A stretch of 64,000 nucleotides of DNA, taken from NCBI GenBank assembly GCA_949825025.1, contig OX463778.1, forward strand, positions 47,082,829 through 47,146,828. Reading direction: 5' to 3'. The notes under the pieces were generated by a model. The model was given only the letters and a program-made list of their open reading frames with translations, did no database searches and was not told the DNA's origin. The stretch comes from Siphlonurus alternatus. Lineage: Eukaryota; Arthropoda; Insecta; Ephemeroptera; Siphlonuridae. This document shows positions 51,701 through 61,617 of the stretch, piece after piece (positions within the stretch are counted from its first letter, which is position 1; every line of letters starts with the position of its first letter). The position numbers were made by a program, and so were the translations under genes.

Positions 51701-54700
51701 CTCAGAATGCATTTTAGATATTTTTAAAAAATATATTTACTGTGCATATACTGTATATACATTTCTGGCACATAATTATGATACTCATAAGCCAATAATG
51801 TTAACATGCCACATTCCTATCAAAATTTTATGTAGTTATGTACTGGATCTAAAATGTATTTGAAGGCGATAATATACAATTTTAATATTAATTATTCAGT
51901 CCATGTCCTTTAATTATCATCTTATGTAAACCCTTGCCAATCTGAAGCTTCTGATTCCTCATCGTCCACTACGCCGATGCATCTCACTCCGTTCTTGAGC
52001 AGTGGTGTTCCCTTGCCCTTGCCCAATACCCTGGCATGGAACACAAGTCGCAGCATCATCTGCTGAGGCTCTGCGAGTGTCAGAGTTAACTCCTCCTTGA
52101 GCAGCTTCTCCTTGTGTGCAAAGAACTCCACAGTTATCAAGGTTCCCCCAGTGTTCTCATCCTCCATGGCATTCAGGAGACGGCAGTGAAGATTGATCAA
52201 TTCTGAGGGTTCGAGTCCCACACTCACTTGGCCGGGAATCACTTCTTTAGGCAAAGGCACCAGTAGTTCGTAACGATGGTTAACTTGCAGGAAACCCAAA
52301 TGAACATCCAGTTTTGTATTGTTGCCATCTTCTTGGTATTCACTCACTATAATCTCATTGTCTTTACCAAAACTGTCGCCAGCTTCAGAGTTTACGTCAA
52401 ACTGAACATGATGGTGTGCCATAATATAGACTGTAGCTATTCTTGTTATAAATTGTAGCACTTGTATTGTACTCTCCTTATCAGTAAGTTCAAGTGACAG
52501 TATCTTAATAAAAAGTGTAGTACCTCTTCTGTATCAGCTGATAAAATTTGATGGCTTTGGCGCCACTGATTGTGGTGTGTTTTAGAAGCTTTATTTGCGC
52601 CAATTTCAAATAATCCTTAATAATGTTTTCACCGTATCCAGTCCTATCTGTGCAACTGTCTTTGCTTAACAATCCTTATCATCACTGATATGTTATATAC
52701 AGTACACATATTTACAAAAAATAATGTACAACATAGCCTAACAAATATTTCTCCATGTTTCTCATCCCTGCAGCTAACAGACTTGCAACGTTTCTACATA
52801 GCGTCAGACTACGAGCTGATGATTGACATTTTCAAGAGTGAGATTAACTTCCTCAAATCGAGCTGGCAGAACATGCTAGGTCGACCTCTGGTTGTCATGG
52901 CCATGCGGAGTATCCACCTAGGTACTGTGTCAGAGAAAGCACTGTATGTAGGTGGTGGGTTGTCATCCTGCCCTGCCAATAAGATGGCATGCCAATTAAG
53001 ACATGCCTGTAAAAATTAACACCATGCTCGAAGTTAGCATGCTTGAATTAATTATCTTTTGCTTGTATGCTGTGCAGCTATGCTACATAACAATCTTTTT
53101 GCTTCAATATCTATACTAACAAATTTGTTACTAAATTTAGGGTGTGTATTGCCAACAGTGCAACTAATATTTTTGTTTACAGCATTTTGTAATAATGTTT
53201 CTACAGCTATTAATTGTCTTAATACAGTATACAGTAAATATTTTGTAAGGTCTGACAGTATAAAATATAAAGAGATTGTTTGTTCATGTCCGTTAAACAA
53301 ACTGAAATTTACTGTAGTTGAACGAGGAGACAAAAAATAATTACAATTTTGTAAATAAATAAATTGATTGAGGAGGAGAGAGTACAATTTCCGATATGAA
53401 GATATAACAATATAAATAGTATTGCAAACTTAATAATAAAATATGTTGCTGACCTTTGACATTAATATCTTAGTGAATAATCTGTTATATTGCTAATTCC
53501 TACCATTAATTGTTACAATTAAAAGCATCACAGTTAAAGTTTAGGTTGATGAGGTAAAGTGTAAGAATGTGTGCAGAGGTTTGACTACCGCCAGAGCTAC
53601 ATAGTGACTGATGTTGACGTGATGATGTCATTCTTTGTCACGGGTGTACGCTCGCTCGCTCACTGGTGGAGGAACCTGGGCCGCCCCACCATCACTCTTA
53701 TCATACACAGAGGGTTCCACCTTGGTACGTATTTAACAAAAACGCCCTAGTGTACTTTCAGACTCAGGCAGAATGCAGCTTGGTATCTGTACATACATGT
53801 GACACAAATTTATTCTAATTAGAGTAACCATGAAAATGCTTAGAACTAACAAAACATTCTTTCTCCAGGTTTAGTCAAATTCTGTACACAAATAGGATAA
53901 AATATGTATGCAAAACAATTTTCATATTAGTTTATTTTGTAGTGACTTTCCCTTCCATTCCTCTCCTTCCTATTCTCCTATTTTGCATTTATACACACGG
54001 TGTGGGGTGGTAGTGGAATCAGCTGCAGATCATCTGAAGCACTTACAGTGTTACCTGCTGATAGAACCTGGTCTGGAATATTTTGTGAGCAATAATTTTG
54101 CTACTTGAGTAAATCTATGTATAGCCATTGAACCCTTTCTTTGGTATAGTGTTATACTGGGTGACTGTGCTTATAATATGCAGGCTCAAATCTTACAGAA
54201 TCTTTTGAATGAAGATCATCTTTTAAATTAAACTTTATTACGTATAACAATTATAAATATATTAAATTATAAGTAATTATGTTGAAAATTTTTACGTTAT
54301 GTTGCTTTGTGTGCTGTGATGTTTGAAACTTTTTTTTTTTTTTTCTTCGTCAGCCTCTTTGATCCATTTTATATTTTTGTAAGAAAATTTTATTTTATTT
54401 CAAACAGGTTATGGTGTCTTCTTCTGTCACTTTTTGTATGAATTTTTGGCTAATATGCAAATCGCATTTGCTTTGGGCGTGTGCTGACAGCATGGAGTGG
54501 TTGTTGGGTTGTGTAGAACTCGGACGTGCTTGAGAACTACACAGTGAATGACATGGGGCTGCTCACTGACTGCTTCATCGACGATCTCTCCTTCCTGGCC
54601 ATGAGCTGGCGGAAACAGCTGGGTCGACCATGTGTCTGTCTTCTAATTCATTTTAACATGCTGGGTGAGCCGTGACATGCTCTGATTCATATGTGTCTCA

Positions 54701-57700
54701 TTTTGTGTTCATGTTCCTTCATTTTTTACATTCATATCAATAATATTAAGCACAAATTGGATTTATCTGTAAATTGTAGCTTATATGCCTTACACAAATA
54801 TTTCTTAATAGTTGATACATATTCATGCTTGTTGGTTCTTATTTTTTTAAATTATACTTTATTTCTTCTATACTATAAGTATTATTTTGCTATATAAAAG
54901 CTAATTTATTATTAACTTGTATTTTAAAACAATTATTTTATTTATTACTTGCTCTCGTCTTGAAACAATTACTGACTGATTAAAAAGTATACAGTAAAAA
55001 CTTGTTATAACTAGAGTGCGGAAAAAAGTCATTTCGACTTTTTGTGCATATGAGGACTATTTTGTTGCCATTTAGGATGTCCACCGATCTCTGGAAGTGG
55101 ATTAAGATAAGCCTATAAAAAAATGACTATTTAGACTGTTTTTTGTTTTTGCGACTATTTTGACAAAATGTGACTTTTTTGTGACTTTTTGACAATTCTT
55201 AGTGCATTTCAGCTATTTTCTTCAAATCGTCAATAGAAACTAGTAAAGAAATATAGTAGAAACATAAATCTTACAAACACAGAATCTCAAACACAGATTT
55301 TTTTTTTTTTTTACAATGCATGCCTTCTATGGATGTACATCTTTTAAAACTAATAAAAAGATTTTTTTATCGATGATACTTTTAAAATGCCTATTTGCTG
55401 CCTTTTCAAAAAAAAAGTGACTTTTTGTAGACTATTCCAAAAAAAAAAGGCAACTTTTTTTTTAAGATTATTTTCCAAAAAAAGTTGACTTTTTAGACGC
55501 CTATTTTTGAAAAAAAAATGTGACTTTTTTTTCTGCTCTCTAGTTATAGCATAAAGTCAAGGGATTCGGGAAATTAGGTTTACTTTGTATCGAGTATTAC
55601 CTTACATTGAATTTTTCCCATACCTGCAATGCTAATTATTTTTGAGGGGACCGCAATCTCCTTTACTAAAAATCGAGTTTTACCTAATAACAAGTTACAT
55701 AATAACGAGTTTTTACTGTATTATTATGTAACATATAGGCCCAATGAATTAAATATATTTTAACCCTAGATTGATACTTAAAATTTCATTATTTTGATAT
55801 TATAAGTTTCAAAATGTAGTATTTAATTTCGTTATTAAATTTCAGTATCTTTCCAATTAATTTATTCTGTATTTTTAAAATTGTAAACTTTAATTAATTA
55901 ATGTTGTTGCATAAAATTGATTAATAGAAAAAAAAGTTGAGAGAATGCAATGTAATTTTTCCACCACCAAGAACCTTCAATAATAATTTATTTTATTTCT
56001 CAGATCAGGGTAAAATACCTACTGCAATGTTAACCACAATGAAGAAGCTGAAGAGCGGGTACATTAATGGCACCAGGTAATATTCTGTTATTTTACTGAC
56101 ATGATAGACTGTGACACCAATTGTATTTCCTACAGAGTTACTCTTGGTAATCTTGGAGAATTTCTCAGCACTTCGTGCATTACAAACCTTAGCTTCCTGG
56201 GCAGTCAAGAGGATGGACTGCCTGATCGTAAGTATTAGAAATATTGTATATTAGAATTGTTTTTGTAGCTATTGAAACAAATATTATAGGAAAATCTAGT
56301 TTATTTAACTACAAAAGATGTGAGGATTGACTCAGTGACCAGACTCTGAATTTATTACTAAATATGCATTTTTTTTTCCTATGGATACATTCAGCACAAG
56401 ACCAATTTTACTGACTTAAAAATATGTGATGGAGATTTATTAATTACAATACAATTGTGTATCTATAGCTATGGTTCCGCAAAATGATATGTTCTTTATT
56501 ATTGCAGGACTCAATCCTCAAGTTCAAAAGTACTTGGAAGAGCACCTTCTAAAATCTCTTGCACCAAGACCAAGATTATTGGTACAGCCAGCCTCCAAGA
56601 ATCCTAAGGGTCTACGTAGGAAAATGTCTGTGAGGGGTGCTATCAAGAAGACGCGCTCAATTGCTGTTGAACGTGAGTTGCAACCTTCAACAAGTATATA
56701 CTATATTGATCCAGAGTAACAATCTGTGTGGTGGTTCCTAGCGGACATCCTGGGCATGCAGAGTGAGGAGCGTAGGTTCTCTGTGTATATGCCTCCTCCT
56801 GCTTCTGACTTTGAGCAGCACGAGGGCCGCAGTCCCTCACCTGATGATCTTGACCTTGCCTGGAAACATCCTCATAGCACCAGACACAGGTAAAAAACTA
56901 TCTTGTCACTGTAAACTAGTTGCTAATGTGGGAGTTTAATGCCAAGTTCACTAACATTATTATGAGGTGAAAGAGAAGGCTTGGAAATGTACATATTTTT
57001 ATATAACCTTCAATTACCTTAATTCTCTGGTATACAATAGACAATAATGGTTTCATTTTTTTATTTCATAATTAGAAAATATACATAACATTATGCTTTT
57101 CTGAATTTTTTCAGATTTTTTGGAGTGCGTGAACTAAATTTAAAAAAATATTAAAATATCTAAATTATTATAGGGTGGTACAACCTGATGGGACAACCGT
57201 GACGTCATCAATAGCCAATCACAGCAATCATGACATCATCAATAGCCAATCACAGCACGATAAAATGGCGTCACGGTTGTCCCTTCAGGTGTACCACCCT
57301 AATTCAGATATTTAAAAAAAAAAATTAATTAGTTCCCGCACTCCAAAAAATCTGAAAAAAATCAGAAACGCATAATTTTAGGTATATTTTCTAATTATGA
57401 AATAAAAAAAATGCAACTTTTATTGTCTATTATTCAAATCTTGGCAGTTCTTGCAGCAGGAATCCTGGCTCAAGGAAATGAGTACATTGTCTCTGTGGGT
57501 CACCGGCTAAATTAATGCAAAAAGTCTAGCTGGTTGGTAGGGCAAGCCGTTGGCATCATGTCCTCGATGCATGAGGTCTAATAAGCCTTACTACTTAAAA
57601 TAACATCTTACTAAAAAGCAGAAAAAAAGTTGCCTCGGACATAGACGAGGTAATAATGCTGCTGGTCCGAAAGGGATATGGCGGCATGTTATGTATGTAT

Positions 57701-60700
57701 TAATAAGCTTTCTGCAATTATCTTTTCCCCCTCATACACACATTACTATTATTTTTATTGTTATTGATAAACCCAATTTAAAATATGCTAACCAATTATT
57801 GTATTTAATATATCAATTAATTAATAACCTAATAACGTGATGCATTATTTCAATTGCTGGCTTAGCTCCAAGGAGTAAGTAAACATAAAGTTCTAAATGT
57901 GATACTTTTTATTTCTATTTATAATTATATGTTACTGTTATGATGAATTGTAATAATAATATATTAGTCATTTTGCACAGCATTGTTGTAATTTATCATC
58001 AAAAGCATAGAATGAAATAGCTAGACCACAAGTGTACATAGTGACTTCTTAGACATAATGCACTTAAGATTGAGTATGTTTCAATAATAATATCTTGATT
58101 TTTATAATCAAAGTTCAATACTAAAGATCATTGTATATACTAGAGTGCTTTACAGTTTAGTTTTAGTAATTTTCAATTGTATATAATTTTTGTATTGATG
58201 GAGCAAGTGTTTGTTATAGTTTTAAAATAAAATTTCTCTTAATTTTATTTATTACTGTACAGTATATTATTGAGAATACTAGATGTAAAGCAAGCATAAT
58301 TATTTATGTTTATTGTTTTACTTATGTTGATTATAATAACTTTACTAAAAAAGCAATGCTTTTTTAACTGATGTATGTCTTCAATGTTGGCTGCGGTGTG
58401 TTGCTCGCATGGCTTGTGCTAAATGTTCGGCCTTGGCTGGCTGCGTGCAGCCTCTTTTCTGGCCATAGGCTCGTCTCGGAGGGCCAGTATGCAGACACGG
58501 AAGTAGAAGAGCTTCTGACCATGCTACGAGAGACTGAGCATCTTGAGGAGCAGGGTGACATCCTGCAGTACTTGGTTGACACACAGGGACTCAACTTCAA
58601 CACTGGTAATAGTGCTCTTAAATATCAGGACTCTAAATAGTGTCAATAATATTTCATTTTATTGCATCTTATGATCGTATGATCTTATGATCAAATTTGT
58701 GTTTACGTTTAAAACTTTGAATGGTAAAATTCCTACACATATACTTACTCCTTTAGTTTAAATAAAATATTGATTATCTTTTCATTAATTAAAGGATTTT
58801 TAACATTATATTATAATAGAGCTTCTGTTCTCACAAAGTGAATGTATCGAGTATTGTAATTTGCTCACATATTACATTTTTTTTTTTCCTAGTAAAAAAA
58901 AAATATATGTATATATTTATTTATCTATTTATTTACTTATTTGTTTATTCATTCATTCATTCATTCATTCATTCATTCATTCATTCATTTGTTTATTTAT
59001 TTATTTACTCTAGTTAACTGTAATTCATTACTATTGATATTGATATGATTAATTCCAGGAAGGTATTTAAAATGAAAGGCCTCATTTAAATTTCTAAACA
59101 AAATTCACATGTATTTCCAGGTATTGTAGAAAATGATAAACAAGTATCAATCAAAGATCTTCTGAAAATGCTATATGAGAAGGCTTGCCAACAAAAACTG
59201 TGGGGTCTGGTGCGACACACTGCAGGTAAAGCTGATGCCCCTCAGTATGTGACAGGGATTTTGACTAGTCTATGTTTGTCAGGAATGCTTGGGAAGCGTG
59301 TGGAGGACCTTGCAAAGGCCGTGACAGACCTACTGGTGCGACAGAAGCAGGTGACAGTGGGCATGCCTCCTGCTAGCGAGCACACCATCACCGCACCCCT
59401 GCCAGAGGCAGAGCTACGCCAGTTGATCCACCAAGCCTACGGAGATGATGAGAGTACTGCTATGCTCAGCCAGGAGCTGCTTGTCTACCTTGCTATGTTC
59501 ATCCGAACAGAGCCACAGCTCTTTTGTGAGATGCTCAGGCTGAGGGTTGGACTTATAATACAGGTAACATCAATCTTCAATTGTTTTCAATAACGTATTG
59601 CATTTACTTGTTTATAATAACAAGGTGAGTAAAACATAAAAAATAATATAATGATTTTAGGTCATGGCTACGGAGTTATCTCGCACACTGATCTGCACTG
59701 GTGAAGATGCATCAGAACACCTCTTGAATCTCTCCCCATTTGAGATGAAGAACCTGCTGCACCACATCATGAGCGGCAAAGAGTTTGCTCTCAGCTCAGG
59801 TAATATAAACTGTAACTACAAATGTGTTAATTCATCTGTATTTCAATTGAATTCAGTTTCTACAGCTGGTGGAGGAAATTTCTCGGTCATCAGCAGTAAA
59901 TCCAGCAAAGTTAGTAAGGTGAGAAAATGTTAGTACAGTTTTGGGTGAACTGCCTTTAAATCTTCTTTGTCTTGTCATGTGCAGAAAAGCCAGATTGGAG
60001 GCCTGCTGGGCAAAGAGGAGATGGATGAGCAGGAGCCGGACAGGCAGGGCCAGTGGCTTCGACGACGGCGTCTTGATGGGGCTCTCAATCGAGTGCCACG
60101 CGGTTTCTACCCTAGAGTCTGGTCTGTCCTTGAACGGGTGAGGATCATGTAGTCTTAATACTCAATTTTCTTAACTTCTTGTTTAGGGTAAAGAAAGGAT
60201 CATGTTAAAATGTAATATTGCTAGCTGGTTGAATGACATTTTAATACACATACACCTTTATTTCATATTTACTTCTATGTAGTTCATTAAATTTTAAAAA
60301 AATTAAATTTTCATTTGGTCATGAGTAAATTAATGTAAATCCAATACAAAAATTAGTTGTAAAAAAAAGTACTAGGTGGTTAAAAAGAGTGGCAATGTGT
60401 GACTTGCCTTACTATACTTTCAGTGTCAAGGATTGGCCATAGAGGGAAGAGTGCTGCCACAAAATCTAACACAAGAGGTAAGTGACAAGGTGTTTAAGTC
60501 AGCAACTGTTGGTACTGAACATGTGGTGGGTATATATGTGCAGATGACACCAGGAGAGCTGAAGTTTGCACTTGCTGTGGAAACTGCCCTTAACACGATC
60601 CCACAACCAGAGTACAGACAGCTGATCGTGGAGGCTCTGATGGTCCTGACGCTGCTGACCGAGCACAACGTCGCCTCTTCCCTGGGCGGCATTCTGGCAG

Positions 60701-61544
60701 TTGAACACCTTGTCCATCGAGCAAACCAGATCTTCCTTGAGGACCAGGTGACTTTTCAATTCAATTCTTTATTCAAAGGGAGCCACATTGATATCAGCAT
60801 GCAATTTTAAGATTCGAACCAATTTTTGTATGCCAATTTTCCGTTGCTCTTAAAATCTGAAAGATATATGTTTGCAATATAATTATTTTTGTATTCAATA
60901 TCATGACATAGTATGTATTTTTCAAGCTAGACTGCATGTATTAAAAAATATATATTATATATATCTCTTTAGATTATTTTGTAATATTTTTATCTCTAGC
61001 AAAATATTTATCATTTTTATTTATCATTTTTTTTTTTTTTTTTTTTAAGACTAACATTTACTAGATAACTGAAGGCACTTTTTATCGCTTTCAACAATAA
61101 AGCTTATTTACTATGAAAAATCGTCTAAGCAATATTTATTTAACTGATAGAAAAGGATAGAAAGGACCCGCGCCTTTTCTTTCAGTAAATAAATTTCAAC
61201 AATAAAGGTCATTCGACCTGGTCATTCTAATATATCAGTAAAGCCATGAGATTAGAAATCTTGTTGGAAAGTGGAAAAATAGTCTATTCCTTGTTTTACC
61301 AAGCCTCATTCCTCAGATGAAGGTGAATGGGGATGCCACCCTTTGCTGTGCTAAGCCCAAGCAGCAACGGGAGACTACACTTAGTGGAGGACTTCTGTGT
61401 GGAGGTGCTGCCTACGTTTGTCAGCACTTCTATGACAGTGCCCCCAGCGGTAGTTACGGTACAATGACCTACCTCACTCGCTCCATGGCCTGCCTACTGG
61501 ATTGCCTGCCTAGGGAGGGAGACATGGAGTGCGTCATCAGTTAA
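42491..61544 (+). CDS. PHKA: Phosphorylase b kinase regulatory subunit alpha
   Basis: Regulatory, calmodulin-responsive subunit of the kinase that activates glycogen phosphorylase. Exons: 42491-42568, 44614-44772, 44843-45059, 45131-45213, 45424-45615, 45928-46116, 46181-46333, 46425-46598, 47244-47457, 49517-49626, one of three alternatives (52774-52921, 53577-53724, 54517-54664), 56004-56076, 56136-56227, 56508-56672, 56742-56889, 58469-58605, 59121-59225, 59283-59563, 59661-59799, 59866-59918, 59985-60137, 60424-60477, 60544-60747, 61317-61544. All phases agree and give 1182 residues, close to the family's 1220-1240. The N-terminal glucoamylase-like domain starts [18 protein letters not shown]. 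Other landmarks are [57 protein letters not shown], and the C-terminus DMECVIS, a CaaX box as in other alpha subunits, which are farnesylated. The reading frame shows no damage. Confidence 0.97.
42790..43940 (+). mobile_element. Decayed CR1-like retrotransposon split by a MITE
   Basis: Remnants follow the CR1 order seen in copy [16 protein letters not shown], then [10 protein letters not shown] and SLEDGR, then HTRKGH up to 43104; after the MITE at 43105-43778 the RDGNWNTKV and GKYNF...REWTSW blocks continue. Several stops and frameshifts. Another short piece of opposite orientation (CACGATGGCCCTC) lies near 42665. All inside PHKA intron 1. Confidence 0.75.
43105..43778. mobile_element. 674-bp palindromic MITE, TA target, inside a CR1
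   Basis: AATAGACCACTTGCATAACT ... inverted TTTTGCAAGTGGTCTATT. The two 300-bp arms mirror each other through ACGTAAACAAACTCATTCAC, CTGCAGTTCTTGGCCATTTA and CAATTGCATGGGGTAAGATA. TA on both sides. Interrupts a CR1 reading frame, which fixes its boundaries. Confidence 0.9.
45669..45710. repeat. Poly-T tract, about 42 bp
   Basis: Uninterrupted T run inside PHKA intron 5. Unless it is the tail of an unmarked element it is a plain homopolymer. Confidence 0.9.
46660..47007 (+). mobile_element. tRNA-derived SINE
   Basis: The head carries a box A-like TAGTGTAGTGGTTAGTA and a perfect box B GGTTCGATTCC within a tRNA-sized 75 bp (about 46660-46735), but no full cloverleaf with paired acceptor. The body follows and ends CACACCCGAAAGGGTAAAAT. 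The same 3' end occurs at about 18420. Lies in PHKA intron 8. Confidence 0.8.
47653..48443. repeat. Tandem duplication with MITE in one copy only
   Basis: Blocks TTTTACTTAGTGATACTATA, AAATATAAACNAAATTTCTAAATA and ATCCAAATAGTAAACAAGTA occur at 47677-47718 plus 48246-48300, and again at 48340-48440. Copy 1 is split by the element at 47719-48233; copy 2 reads straight through. Confidence 0.8.
47719..48233. mobile_element. Pogo-like TA-flanked MITE
   Basis: CAGTAAAAACTTGTTATTAC ... inverted GTAATAACAAGTTTTTACTG, TA on both sides. The ends resemble the pogo/Tigger TIR style. No transposase. Confidence 0.8.
48695..49317. mobile_element. 623-bp palindromic MITE, TTAA-flanked
   Basis: AGTAGAGTGAGCGGTTT ... 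inverted AAATCGCTCACTCTACT, TTAA at 48691-48694 and 49318-49321. The arms mirror through CCCAAAGTTGGTGTTTCGG and AAATACGGAGCCGTTT. A single-arm relative is at 18368. Confidence 0.9.
49670..50662. mobile_element. hAT-type non-autonomous DNA transposon
   Basis: 993 bp. TIR of at least 57 bp, starting CAGAGTCTTCTGCGCGCAAT and ending in its inverse ATTGCGCGCAGAAGACTCTG. An exact 8-bp duplication GTGTTGGT occurs at 49662-49669 and 50663-50670. An 8-bp target site and CAG ends are typical of hAT. No transposase frame. It follows PHKA exon 10 directly. Confidence 0.9.
50671..51530. other. PHKA intron, no recognised element
   Basis: AT-rich DNA between the hAT element and the 3' UTR of the nested minus-strand gene. 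No open frames of note. Confidence 0.4.
51922..52422 (-). CDS. ADISSP: ADISSP / C20orf27-like protein (UPF0687), nested in PHKA intron
   Basis: Intronless minus-strand frame of 166 residues; the human relative has 174. Start chosen at [15 protein letters not shown] (52422), aligning with the HSHVHFD region of the family; an in-frame Met 13 codons upstream is less likely. Conserved blocks are [48 protein letters not shown] and the terminal SEASDWQGF. No signal peptide or membrane segment is visible. Described in mammals as an adipose-secreted signalling protein; its role elsewhere is poorly known. AATAAA (minus) at about 51531. It lies between PHKA exons 10 and 11a on the opposite strand. An upstream non-coding or short coding exon cannot be excluded. 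Confidence 0.92.
   Translation of the reverse strand: MAHHHVQFDVNSEAGDSFGKDNEIIVSEYQEDGNNTKLDVHLGFLQVNHRYELLVPLPKEVIPGQVSVGLEPSELINLHCRLLNAMEDENTGGTLITVEFFAHKEKLLKEELTLTLAEPQQMMLRLVFHARVLGKGKGTPLLKNGVRCIGVVDDEESEASDWQGFT
52774..52921 (+). CDS. PHKA: PHKA alternative exon 11a
   Basis: 148 nt, enters in phase 0 and leaves in phase 1. Encodes [20 protein letters not shown] ... [21 protein letters not shown]. Acceptor CCCTGCAG, donor GTACTG. One of three interchangeable homologous exons between 49517-49626 and 56004-56076. Of the three, this one looks closest to the usual invertebrate sequence. Confidence 0.93.
53577..53724 (+). CDS. PHKA: PHKA alternative exon 11b
   Basis: 148 nt, same phases as 11a. 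Encodes [20 protein letters not shown] ... [20 protein letters not shown]. Acceptor GTGTGCAG, donor GTACGT. The GRPTIT motif resembles the GQPTIT of vertebrate alpha subunits. Confidence 0.92.
54517..54664 (+). CDS. PHKA: PHKA alternative exon 11c
   Basis: 148 nt, same phases. Encodes [20 protein letters not shown] ... [21 protein letters not shown]. Acceptor TTGTGTAG, donor GTGAGC. The most divergent of the three, but Y-x-V-x-D, the Trp and the LGRP core are kept and the frame is open. Confidence 0.9.
54992..55718. mobile_element. Pogo-like MITE with nested insertion
   Basis: CAGTAAAAACTTGTTATAAC ... inverted AATAACGAGTTTTTACTG, TA on both sides. Blocks GGGAAATTAGGTTTAC and GCAATGCTAATTATTTT match the element at 47719. 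The left arm is split after TTGTTATAA by 55011-55553. Confidence 0.82.
55011..55553. mobile_element. Nested low-complexity element with GACTTTTT repeats
   Basis: Ends CTAGAGTGCGGAAAAAAGTCA ... inverted GACTTTTTTTTCTGCTCTCTAG. The interior is made largely of irregular GTGACTTTTT/AAAAAGTGAC units in both directions. Sits inside the pogo-like element. CTAG or a TA-type site may be the target duplication. Confidence 0.65.
57036..57432. mobile_element. Palindromic MITE with internal 25-bp duplication
   Basis: AATAGACAATAATGG ... inverted TTATTGTCTATTATT, mirrored through TTTCATAATTAGAAAATATA and TTAGGGTGGTAC-type blocks. The loop holds ATCAATAGCCAATCACAGC twice. In PHKA intron 15. Confidence 0.82.
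57440..57700 (+). mobile_element. Dispersed SINE-like repeat, copy 2
   Basis: Same ordered blocks as 22195-22635 (GCAGCAGGAATCCTGGCTCA, TCTGTGGGTCACCGGCTA, TTGCCTCGGACATAGACGAG), more compact. Ends TGTTATGTATGTATT. Abuts the MITE at 57036. Confidence 0.75.
57701..58468. other. PHKA intron 15, remainder
   Basis: AT-rich, no element ends or extra exon recognised. The flanking exon phases agree without one. Confidence 0.4.
58915..59015. repeat. ATTC/ATTT tetranucleotide repeat
   Basis: About 12 consecutive ATTC units flanked by ATTT units, in PHKA intron 16. Confidence 0.9.
59226..59282 (+). other. 57-nt PHKA intron, 3n and stop-free
   Basis: GTAAAGC ... TTTGTCAG between TGCAG and GAATGC. Spliced, the protein reads [17 protein letters not shown], which fits the family without gaps. 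Unspliced, it adds 19 codons ([19 protein letters not shown]) with no stop. Confidence 0.85.
59800..59865 (+). other. 66-nt PHKA intron, 3n and stop-free
   Basis: GTAATATA ... TTTCTACAG. Retention would insert 22 residues, open throughout, into a poorly conserved linker. Confidence 0.75.
60478..60543 (+). other. 66-nt PHKA intron, 3n and stop-free
   Basis: GTAAGTGAC ... ATGTGCAG. Splicing joins NLTQE to MTPGELKF as in the family. Retention would insert 22 residues without a stop. Confidence 0.85.
60748..61316. other. PHKA last intron
   Basis: AT-rich. TCAATTCAATTCTTTATT at 60756 recurs at 34817 and is probably a LINE end. A T-run lies at 61029-61047 and an inverted CTTTTCT/AGAAAAG stretch near 61150-61180. 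No exon needed by phase. Confidence 0.4.
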
Positions 61545-61617
61545 ACTTTGAAGACAAATTACATCTTGCTGTTTTTTTGAATATTTTCTCCTTGTTATTT
61601 TATTATAATTTTTATTA

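Noticed and set aside
53059..53340. 93-codon plus-strand open frame between alternative exons 11a and 11b
   Set aside because: No homology to the 148-nt exons, no matching splice sites or phase, and hydrophobic-then-random composition; judged a chance frame.
56471..56719. Plus-strand frame reading through the PHKA 56672 donor
   Set aside because: The GTGAGT donor and the phase-matched exon at 56742 give a continuous conserved protein; the readthrough part is intronic.
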